Shown in pieces: positions 33,720 through 39,572 of a DNA stretch of 39,572 nucleotides. The stretch comes from Micromonosporaceae bacterium. GTDB taxonomy: Bacteria; Actinomycetota; Actinomycetes; Mycobacteriales; Micromonosporaceae. The stretch is from positions 1-39,572 of the forward strand of contig JAEHDK010000300.1 of assembly GCA_016880465.1 (NCBI GenBank), read 5' to 3'. A model generated the notes under the pieces. It worked only from the letters and a program-made list of their open reading frames with translations, was not told the DNA's origin and ran no database searches. Made by a program: the position numbers and the translations under genes. How positions within the stretch are numbered: the stretch's first letter is position 1; every line of letters starts with the position of its first letter.

Positions 33720-33929
33720 GCTCTGCGGACCCGGCTCGCCGAGACCACGGCGATGGTACGGTCGGCGAAGCTCGGCGAGGTTGCCGACGAGTTCGACCGG
33801 ATTCACACCATCCAGCGGGTCCTGGCGGTCGGCTCGGTGGACCGCATCATCACCGCGAGGGATCTACGACCGTACATTGTGGACGCCTTGGAGCGGGGAA
33901 TGAGGACCACACCTGCTCGGCGCGCCTGA
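33720..33929 (+). pseudogene. C-terminal remnant of an acyl-CoA carboxylase/carboxyltransferase-like protein
   Basis: About 69 codons read LGEVADEFDRIHTIQRVLAV, GSVDRIITARDLRPYIVDAL and ERGMR to a stop at 33927-33929. This resembles the extreme C-terminus of large actinobacterial biotin-dependent carboxylase/carboxyltransferase proteins (pattern FDxxHxxxRAxxVGSVxxII, LRPYxVxAxxRGM). No upstream catalytic region exists: the frame runs back into the IPT/TIG gene on the other strand. There is no start codon with a ribosome binding site. It is most likely the tail of a deleted gene; the identification rests on memory of the tail motif. Confidence 0.45.
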
Positions 33930-33960
33930 CGCCGCGCGGCGACCCGGAGCAGCCGCCGGC

Positions 33961-34110
33961 CACCTCGACGCTGCGGGTATCCCGGCGCAGGCCGGTGCGC
34001 AGCACCTTCAAGGCGCTCTCCTTCGCCGACCACACCAGGTTGGCGGCCGTGTCGCGCTCGTCGCCGGTCGCGCGATGACGAACCGCTGCTCGCTCGCCAG
34101 GCGGCCGGGT
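33961..34110 (-). pseudogene. Frameshifted remnant of a 4'-phosphopantetheinyl transferase
   Basis: On the minus strand, VWSAKESALKVLRTGLRRDT then RSVEV matches the ACPS/Sfp catalytic helix (W-S-x-K-E-x-x-x-K) of actinobacterial Sfp-type enzymes that load carrier proteins of polyketide and peptide synthases. Just upstream, LASEQRFV is in a different frame, so at least one frameshift lies near 34045. The N-terminal half with the first metal aspartate and the C-terminus are both missing. It converges on the carboxyltransferase remnant. Between 33572 and 34302 no intact gene was found. Confidence 0.6.
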
Positions 34111-34302
34111 GCACCGTACGGGGATGGGCGTGGTCGTTGGCTACGAACCAGGACTTCGTGCTCTTCCGCCAACCCCTGGATGGATGTCAGGTTTGGGCTA
34201 GGGTCAGGCCCGCGTGGCACCGAACAACGTGGCAGTAGCTCAATCGCGTCGCAGCATTGCCGCCCGGGTGCGCGATCGTCGATCTCCTTGAGGCGGTGGG
34301 AA

Positions 34303-35394
34303 ATGATCGCAGTTCTCGGAGCGGGCGCGATGGGGATAGCCCTGGCCACCCACCTGGCCCGGACCGGCCACCGAGTGGTCGTGCTCGCGACCGAGTACGA
34401 CGCCGCGGTGGTGCAGGCCTGGCGCGAGCACCGACCGCACCCCGCAATCGGCGTACTCTTCCATCCCGACATCACCGTCTACCAGCGCGGCGAGTGGCCG
34501 ACCGCCCTGGCCAGCGCCGAGATCGTGGTGGTGGCGGTGTCGAGCCCCGGCCTGTATCCGGTCGTCGCGGCGGCCGCGGTGCACGCGCCGCCGAACGCGG
34601 TCTGGGTTCTGGCCACCAAGGGCTGGCAACCGGAGACTCTGCTGACGCCGTCTCAGGTCGCGGCGAAGGTCCTCGGGGAGGCCGCCCGGGTGGTGACCCT
34701 CGCCGGCCCGGGGATCGCCGCGGAGATCGTGGTGGGCTCGCCGACCGCGCTGTTGTGCGCCTCGCCCGATCCGCAGGCCCGTCGGCTCGTCGCGCGTACC
34801 CTGAGCGGCCCGTCCATGCTCACCCTGACCACCAGTGACGTCGCCGGCGCGGAGACCGCCTCGGCGTTCAAGAACGTGGTGGCCATCGCGGTGGGCATCG
34901 GTCAGGGGCTGTCCGAACGCTTCATCGAGAGCGCGTTCGTCCGGGCGTTTCTCAACGTGCGCGCGGCGATGTTCGCCCAGGGCATGGTGGACATGGTCCA
35001 GCTCGCCGAGGCCAGCGGCGGCCGCGCGAGCACCGTCGTCGGTCTCGCCGGTTCGGGCGACCTCTACGTCACATGTGTCGGCGGCCGCAACGGACGGTTC
35101 GGGCAGCTACTCGGCTCCGGCGCGAGCCCGGCACAGGCGTTGCGCACCATCGGCAGCACGGTGGAGGGGGTGGCGAACACCGCGGCCGCCCTCGATCTGG
35201 CCGCCCGGTACTCGATTGACCTGCCGACGGCCCGCGCGGTCGATCTCGCCTTGCGCGAAGACCTGACCGACGTGCACGCGGCGGAGCAGTTGCGCCACGT
35301 GTTCGAAGCCACGGTGCGGGCGGACCCGTCGGCCAATGGCCGCCGGGCAGGATCACGCACGGCGAGGCCCGCTTCAAGCGCGAACCAGCAGTAG
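34303..35394 (+). CDS. NAD(P)-dependent glycerol-3-phosphate dehydrogenase-like protein (GpsA family)
   Basis: Reduces dihydroxyacetone phosphate to glycerol-3-phosphate for lipid synthesis in its classical role. 363 aa: Rossmann motif GAGAMGIALA at 6-15, LATKGW, the GPGIAAEIVVGSPTA loop, the catalytic lysine in ETASAFKNVVAIAVGIGQGL, GLAGSGDLYVTC and the late TVEGVANTAAA. The residues after the catalytic lysine and the missing ALxTRG motif (here SAFVRAFLNVRAAMFAQG) differ from housekeeping GpsA, so it may be a paralogue using a related phospho-triose. The ATG at 34303 follows GAGG; the tail of about 25 residues is Ala/Ser/Arg-rich and not conserved. Convergent with the IclR gene. Confidence 0.82.
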   Translation: MIAVLGAGAMGIALATHLARTGHRVVVLATEYDAAVVQAWREHRPHPAIGVLFHPDITVYQRGEWPTALASAEIVVVAVSSPGLYPVVAAAAVHAPPNAVWVLATKGWQPETLLTPSQVAAKVLGEAARVVTLAGPGIAAEIVVGSPTALLCASPDPQARRLVARTLSGPSMLTLTTSDVAGAETASAFKNVVAIAVGIGQGLSERFIESAFVRAFLNVRAAMFAQGMVDMVQLAEASGGRASTVVGLAGSGDLYVTCVGGRNGRFGQLLGSGASPAQALRTIGSTVEGVANTAAALDLAARYSIDLPTARAVDLALREDLTDVHAAEQLRHVFEATVRADPSANGRRAGSRTARPASSANQQ

Positions 35395-35485
35395 ATCGAC
35401 ACCAGGAACGGGGTGGACAACGCGGGCATGCCTCGCAACGAAATCCGCCGGCTTCACCGACGCGACCCGGCCTTGGCAGGGATAC

Positions 35486-35517
35486 CCGGCCGACCCGCGA
35501 GCAGGTACCGGGTCGGG
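35486..35517. terminator. Bidirectional terminator-like hairpin between convergent genes
   Basis: GGCCGACCCG (35486-35495) pairs with CGGGTCGGGCC (35507-35517) with one bulged base and an 11-nt loop. It lies between the stops of the GpsA-like gene (35394) and the IclR gene (35649). Confidence 0.5.
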
Positions 35518-35648
35518 CCATGCCCAGCCACCGAATGTGCGACGTAGAGCGGGGTCACCGGTACAGCTCCCACCGCCACCGCGCGGGCCATCCCACCAGC
35601 CGGGCGGGGGACCGGACCGGACAAGCACGGTGCGCAGCGCCAGGACGA

Positions 35649-36512
35649 CTAGGAGGTCTGCTCGTTGGCCACCGACGGGACCATGAGGGCCGATAGTCGA
35701 GCGGTTGCCTGCAGGAGGAGCTCCGCACATCGTGGAATCTCTGTTCGGAACCGCTCGGCGGGGCCGGAGACACTGACCACGGCGACGGGGCGCGCATGGT
35801 CGAGTACCGGCGCGGCGATGGATGCCGCTCCCGGCTGACGCTCGCCGATAGACATGGTGTACCCGCGCTTGCGGGCGACGGCGAGGTCGCGGCGCAGGCG
35901 CTGCAGGTCGGTGATCGTCCGGTCGGTGAGTGCTTGCAGGGTGTGGCGGGCGACGTACTGCTCTATCTCGTCTTTCGGCAGGAAGGCGAGGAATGCCTTG
36001 GACGAGCTGCCGGCGTGCAGCGGGTACGGCACGCCCAAGGTGACCTCCATGCGGATCTCCCGGTCGGGGACCACCTGGTCGATGTAGGTACGCAGGTCGC
36101 CGGTGCGGATCGACAGGGTCGCGGTCTCCTGGGTCTGCTGGGAAAGCCAGGACAGCTCGGGCGCGGCCACCGCGCGGATGTCTAGCTGTTCGGTGTAGAC
36201 GCCGCTGAGGCGCAGTGCGGCCGGGCCGAGCGCGTAGCGCCGAGTGGACTCGTCGAGGACGACCAGACCGCGGCTCCGCAGCGAGGTGAGGATCCGGTGA
36301 ACGGCGGCTTTGGAGAGCCCCAGCTCGCCGGCGATCTCGGTCACGCCGTGGTCTCGTTGGCTGCTCTGCCCAAAGAGCAGCAGCACGTCGAGCGCGCGCT
36401 CCACGGTTGCGATGGACTGGCTTCGCCCGTTCTCCTCGACGTTCGCCCGGGTACGTCGTGGCAACGCAGAGGCCCGGCGGTCGGGCTGTGCGGTCGGTCC
36501 CTTCGGAGGCAC
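35649..36512 (-). CDS. IclR-family transcriptional regulator
   Basis: 287 aa from the chosen start. The N-terminal winged helix-turn-helix runs from SIATVERALDVLLLFG to LGLSKAAVHRILTSLRSRGLVV, followed by the GAF-like effector domain with LRTYIDQVVPDREIRMEV, PLHAGSSSKAFLAFLP and RKRGYTMSIGERQPGAASIAAPV. IclR proteins control breakdown or transport of aromatic and small organic acids. It may regulate the methyltransferase-bicupin operon upstream on the same strand, or a gene beyond the window. The start is uncertain: GTG 36512 has GAGGAG 9 nt upstream; a GTG at 36569 and an ATG at 36677 would add residues with no family similarity. Confidence 0.87.
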   Translation of the reverse strand: MPPKGPTAQPDRRASALPRRTRANVEENGRSQSIATVERALDVLLLFGQSSQRDHGVTEIAGELGLSKAAVHRILTSLRSRGLVVLDESTRRYALGPAALRLSGVYTEQLDIRAVAAPELSWLSQQTQETATLSIRTGDLRTYIDQVVPDREIRMEVTLGVPYPLHAGSSSKAFLAFLPKDEIEQYVARHTLQALTDRTITDLQRLRRDLAVARKRGYTMSIGERQPGAASIAAPVLDHARPVAVVSVSGPAERFRTEIPRCAELLLQATARLSALMVPSVANEQTS

Positions 36513-36829
36513 CTCGGTCGTCTCCTCGGTGGCGGGCGCGGAGCCCGGCGGCTCGGACAGTCTAATCACTCGCCGCGCACACTTCGTGGCGACGCCGTCG
36601 GGCGAACGAGGTAGCTCCCCCGAGACCCGCCCCGCTTCGGCCGTCCACCATGACCGGCTCGCCACGCACGAAGGCATCGGTGAGGTTGGTGGTCAGCGCA
36701 GCGCCGCGGACTGGGTGTACTCCCGGGTCTGCGCTCCTCCTCCGCTCAGTCATCGGCTGGCACCGCCAGCGGGCGCACCGGCGAGCCTGTCGCGCCGACA
36801 AGCTTGAGTGGCGCCCGCGCGGCGGCTGG
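36513..36829. other. Intergenic region without a clear gene
   Basis: The 317 bp between the bicupin stop and the IclR start hold no gene that I can support. A minus-strand frame ending at 36562 contains FVRGEPVMVDGR, which faintly recalls the C-terminus of an amidohydrolase, but it is too short to call. No strong terminator or promoter was seen. Confidence 0.4.
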
Positions 36830-37669
36830 TCAGTAGCACAAGCAGCCGGGTTGCGGCTGTTGGCCGTAGCGCTGAAGCTCGGACGGCAGGATCGGCTGGT
36901 GCTCAGGCGTCCAGCTGAACCCGACCTCATGTTCGGTGTAGACGGTGCTCAGCGGTCCCCCCTTCGTCCGGAAGAGCATCAGGTTGCCGGTGGGTGAGCC
37001 GAACGGGCCGTGCCACTCCTCCGGCGGACGCCAGAAGTAGCAGCCGGGCTGCATCGTGCCGAGCGGCCCGACCAGCTCGCCCGAGAGCAGGTACATCTCC
37101 TCCACCACCGGGTGCTTCTCCGGGCGGCGGCCGGAGCGCAGCGGCATGGTGCCCAGCAGCCAGGTTTCCTCCCCGTCGTAGGGGTCGCGGCGGAGAAACT
37201 TACGCCCGGCGCCGGGCGGGAACAGCGGATGGAAGTTGGCACCCCACTGGCCGGCGAAGCCGTCGACGTGGGTGACGAGCCGCCGCTCATCGAGCAGGCC
37301 CGCCGGTGGCGGGCCGTCCACCAGCTGCGGCTCGCCGGAGAAGAAGGTGAGCACGACGGCTCCACTCCGGGACACGGTCCGCCGGCGGAGGTACCCGGCG
37401 GGCAGGTGCGCGTACGACTTCGGGCCGTAGTCAATGCTGTCGATGGTCAGCTGGCCGCCGAGGACGAAGAGCTCCTCGTCGACCCCGAGGTGATGGGTGC
37501 CTCTCGACCAGCCATCCGGGTACTCGATGAGCATGCTGGAGGCGCCGGTCTCCTGGTCCATGCTCAGCACCTTGGAGCGCAGTCCGGACCGCTGCTGGCC
37601 GTAGCTGCCGTCCCGCCAGGGCAGCGCCTGCGCCTGAATGAACTCGATAAATGGCCGGCCCACTCTCAC
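36830..37669 (-). CDS. Bicupin protein, DUF4437-like
   Basis: 279 aa with two cupin barrels. The first has PDGWSRGTHHLGVDEELFVLGG (about 51-72), the second RPEKHPVVEEMYLLSGEL (about 182-199), each with the His and Glu spacing for a metal site, then the second cupin motif PAGYLRRR and GCYFWRPPEEWHGPFGS. Cupins of this shape are dioxygenases, isomerases or binding proteins; no function can be assigned. The C-terminus ends in GCLCY, an unusual Cys-x-Cys. The GTG at 37669 overlaps the stop of the 116-aa gene (GTGA), so it belongs to the operon starting right of the window. Confidence 0.75.
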   Translation of the reverse strand: MRVGRPFIEFIQAQALPWRDGSYGQQRSGLRSKVLSMDQETGASSMLIEYPDGWSRGTHHLGVDEELFVLGGQLTIDSIDYGPKSYAHLPAGYLRRRTVSRSGAVVLTFFSGEPQLVDGPPPAGLLDERRLVTHVDGFAGQWGANFHPLFPPGAGRKFLRRDPYDGEETWLLGTMPLRSGRRPEKHPVVEEMYLLSGELVGPLGTMQPGCYFWRPPEEWHGPFGSPTGNLMLFRTKGGPLSTVYTEHEVGFSWTPEHQPILPSELQRYGQQPQPGCLCY

Positions 37670-38016
37670 ACCTCCGCGTCCAGGTCGGGACGCAGGGGGG
37701 TACGTGCGTCGTCACCCTCGATGAGGACCCGCAAGAGGCCCCGCAGCGAGCGGTCAAGTTCGTCGCCGCTGCGCTTGCGTAGCACCGGGTCGGCAGCGGC
37801 CGAGTCCAGTGACTCCCGGTCGACGAACCCCTTGCTCACCAGCAGGTGCTCCATCGTGGACAGCCGGGTCCGCTCGATGTGCAACTGCCCGGCCAGCTCG
37901 AGGACGAGACCGGCGAGCTGGTCGTTCTGCGCGGTGGTGAGGAAGCGCCACTCCGGCGCCGGCGGCAGGCTGGCAGGCTCGACAGCCGGCTGCCGTGTCA
38001 CGTTCAGGTCAGGCAT
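37666..38016 (-). CDS. Hypothetical 116-aa helical protein
   Basis: Unrecognised. A Pro-rich N-terminus (about 1-25) is followed by two predicted amphipathic helices, DQLAGLVLELAGQLHIERTR and STMEHLLVSKGFVDRESLD, and an acidic C-terminus. No signal peptide, membrane helix or Cys/His metal motif. The frame is fixed by both neighbours: the ATG overlaps the methyltransferase stop by 8 bp, and the TGA overlaps the bicupin GTG. That tight packing makes a real gene likely and suggests a small subunit or partner of the methyltransferase or bicupin. Confidence 0.7.
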   Translation of the reverse strand: MPDLNVTRQPAVEPASLPPAPEWRFLTTAQNDQLAGLVLELAGQLHIERTRLSTMEHLLVSKGFVDRESLDSAAADPVLRKRSGDELDRSLRGLLRVLIEGDDARTPLRPDLDAEV

Positions 38017-39070
38017 CGCGCTCCTCCTGTTTGCGCGCCTCCAGCACCGCCCAAGGGAAGTGCCATTCGGACCGTTCGGGCCAGCTCGCCGTCTCCAGCC
38101 GGCCGGCCCCACGCTCGTCGAACGCGACCCAGCCAGCGTCGGCGAGGCCGGCTCGCCGACACAGCTCGAGCACGTCGACGGCGAACAGCCGGGGGAGGTA
38201 TGGCTCATTGTTGTGGCGGCCGTGCTCGACCATCGCCAGGTCGCGGATCGGGTCGCCGGTGGGCTGGAAGTCCAGGATGCGGAGCAGGCCGCCGGGCGCG
38301 AGCAGGCGGCTCGCCTCCACCAGGACGTCCGCGAGGACCTCGGTCGGTAGCTCGTGGATGAGCATCGTCGCGGTGACGAGGTCGACCGAGCTCGACTCCA
38401 GGCCGGTTCGCCGGGCGTCCCGCTGCAGGAAGCGGATCGCGAGATGCGCTGCCGCGGCCTGCCGGTGGGCGAGCCGGAGTGCCGGCGCGGCCAGGTCCAC
38501 GCCGACGACCTCGGCGTCTGGCCAGCCGGCCTTGAACGGGCGGGTGCTCTTGCCGAAGCCGCAGCCGAGGTCGACGATGCGCCGGTACGGCCGGTCGGGG
38601 ACCGCCGTCTCGACGAAGAGCCGGTGGAACACGTAGTCGTCGTTTTCACCGAGCATGACCAGCTTCGCGCCGAGCTCGTAGACCCGTGCGGCGTCGTCGC
38701 TGGACCAGATGCCGCCGGGCTGCAGGTGGATGTCGACGTCGGTGTACCAGCCGGGCAGCTCGAGATCGGGGTCGAGCTGAAGCTCGCCGGGACCGGCCAC
38801 GTCGGGCGGGCCGGCCTCGGGCTCGGCGGCGACCGCGTCGGAGACGGCCCGCCAGAGCTGCTTCTGCGAAGTGCGCTCCAGCCAGGCGAACCACGGGTAG
38901 ACGCCGCTGCGGTGAACGGCGTCGGCGACGGTGCCCGGGTCCGTGGTGTGCTCGGCGCGCTTGCGGGAGTCGCGGACCAGCGCCGGGTACATCCGGCGTG
39001 CCCATTGCTGGCGTAGCGCCAGCGCGAAGTCAAGCCGAGCCCGCTGGCCGAGATCAGGCTGTTTCGTCAT
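38009..39070 (-). CDS. Class I SAM-dependent methyltransferase with N-terminal extension
   Basis: 353 aa. The Rossmann methyltransferase domain starts with motif I IVDLGCGFGKS at about 165-175, then VVGVDLAAPAL, SSSVDLVTATMLIHELP and GGLLRILDFQPTGD, an ordinary small-molecule methyltransferase core. The first 155 residues form an extra helical region (YPWFAWLERTSQKQLWRAV) that I do not recognise and that may bind the substrate or the 116-aa partner. The ATG at 39070 overlaps the stop of the ABC ATPase (ATGA), linking it to peptide-type uptake or export. Substrate unknown. Confidence 0.83.
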   Translation of the reverse strand: MTKQPDLGQRARLDFALALRQQWARRMYPALVRDSRKRAEHTTDPGTVADAVHRSGVYPWFAWLERTSQKQLWRAVSDAVAAEPEAGPPDVAGPGELQLDPDLELPGWYTDVDIHLQPGGIWSSDDAARVYELGAKLVMLGENDDYVFHRLFVETAVPDRPYRRIVDLGCGFGKSTRPFKAGWPDAEVVGVDLAAPALRLAHRQAAAAHLAIRFLQRDARRTGLESSSVDLVTATMLIHELPTEVLADVLVEASRLLAPGGLLRILDFQPTGDPIRDLAMVEHGRHNNEPYLPRLFAVDVLELCRRAGLADAGWVAFDERGAGRLETASWPERSEWHFPWAVLEARKQEERDA

Positions 39071-39572
39071 AGGTCCTCCTCCTGCGCTCGCTGGGGTGTC
39101 GCAGGCGCCTGGTCCAGGTGGAGCCCGGAGTCGAGCTCTCCGGGGAAAAAGCAGGCCACGAGACGGTCGGGTCCGGCGGCCGCGAGGGGCGGGATGTCGC
39201 GGCCGCACACTGGTCGGGCGATCGGGCATCGGGTGTGGAACACGCACCCGGTTGGCCGGTCGATCGGCGAGGGCGGTTCGCCGTTGAGGACGATCCGCTC
39301 GCGCTGGCGGTCGCCTGGAAGGGGGGTCGCCGAGAGCAGCGCCGCCGTGTAGGGGTGCTGCGGGGTCGCGACCACCTCCGGGGTGGGGCCGTCCTCGAGC
39401 ACGCGTCCGAGATAGAGCACCACGACCCGGTCGGAGATGTGATGGACCAGCGCGAGGTCGTGCGCCACCACCAGGTATGCGAGACGCTCGGTCCGCTGGA
39501 TGTCGGCGAGCAGCCTGACGACCTGCGCCTGGATCGAAACGTCGAGCGAAGAGACCGGTTCGTCCGCCACGA
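39067..39572 (-). CDS. Oligopeptide/dipeptide-type ABC transporter ATPase (5' end cut by window edge)
   Basis: Only the C-terminal 168 codons are visible. Walker B/D-loop ADEPVSSLDVSIQAQV, the H-loop LVVAHDLALVHHISDRVVVLYLGRV, and the oligo_HPY C-terminal domain with HPYTAALLSATP and CVFHTRCPIARPVC, a cysteine pattern often seen in DppD/F and OppD/F proteins. It would power import of peptides, nickel or similar solutes together with permeases and a binding protein outside the window. It overlaps the methyltransferase start (ATGA), so that gene, the 116-aa unknown and the bicupin are its downstream operon partners. Confidence 0.9.
   Translation of the reverse strand, partial: VADEPVSSLDVSIQAQVVRLLADIQRTERLAYLVVAHDLALVHHISDRVVVLYLGRVLEDGPTPEVVATPQHPYTAALLSATPLPGDRQRERIVLNGEPPSPIDRPTGCVFHTRCPIARPVCGRDIPPLAAAGPDRLVACFFPGELDSGLHLDQAPATPQRAQEEDL

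Noticed and set aside
36562-36930. Minus-strand frame containing FVRGEPVMVDGR as an amidohydrolase remnant
   Set aside because: The similarity covers about a dozen common residues, and part of the frame overlaps the bicupin gene; too weak to report as a gene.
1-39572. CRISPR arrays, riboswitches or long tandem repeats
   Set aside because: No regularly spaced repeats or recognisable riboswitch cores were seen on reading either strand.

Overview
The window is high-GC, densely packed DNA with many GTG starts, short ATGA/GTGA gene overlaps, F420-type luciferase-like enzymes and an LCP ligase. This fits a filamentous actinomycete, and Micromonosporaceae is my best guess (inference only). Three blocks can be seen.

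(1) About 1-20.4 kb is a cell-surface polysaccharide locus of the Wzx/Wzy type. It holds a Wzz/tyrosine-kinase protein (cut by the left edge), a membrane-bound WbpM/PglF-type NDP-sugar dehydratase, a FemAB-like acyltransferase, a Wzx-like flippase, an asparagine-synthase-like protein, a Wzy-like polymerase, three GT4 glycosyltransferases, an RmlD/WbvR-like reductase, a PglC-like phosphoglycosyl transferase, a PglE-like aminotransferase, a CapE/FnlA-type dehydratase, a FnlC/WbjD-type 2-epimerase and an LCP ligase. Together they predict a heteropolysaccharide with an N-acetylated 2,6-dideoxy-L-hexosamine and a 4-amino-4,6-dideoxy sugar, built on a lipid carrier, exported, polymerised and attached to the cell wall.

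(2) About 20.4-21.6 kb is a scar of decayed genes: a DrrA-like ABC ATPase, a YceI-like protein and a probable IS1380-type transposase fragment. From 31.06 down to 21.59 kb runs one tightly coupled ten-gene operon on the minus strand: two luciferase-like (LLM) oxidoreductases, an M24 creatinase/prolidase-like hydrolase, a threonine-synthase-like PLP enzyme, a complete NitT/TauT-type ABC importer, a 4,5-dihydroxyphthalate-decarboxylase-like protein and an isochorismatase-like amidohydrolase. A PucR-type regulator is divergent from it. This looks like an uncharacterised uptake-and-breakdown pathway for a small, probably nitrogen-containing organic molecule, and is the best candidate for a new system in the window.

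(3) At 32.64-32.73 kb lies the 3' part of a tRNA-Pro gene without its 5' half, followed at once by a strong terminator hairpin. This is the mark left at the far end of an element integrated into a tRNA gene. Its orientation places the element to the left, so blocks 1 and 2 may lie on a genomic island whose other end is outside the window. To the right are a membrane-anchored IPT/TIG protein, convergent remnants of a carboxyltransferase and a phosphopantetheinyl transferase, a GpsA-like dehydrogenase, an IclR regulator and a second coupled minus-strand operon: a peptide-type ABC ATPase cut by the right edge, a methyltransferase, a 116-aa unknown and a bicupin.
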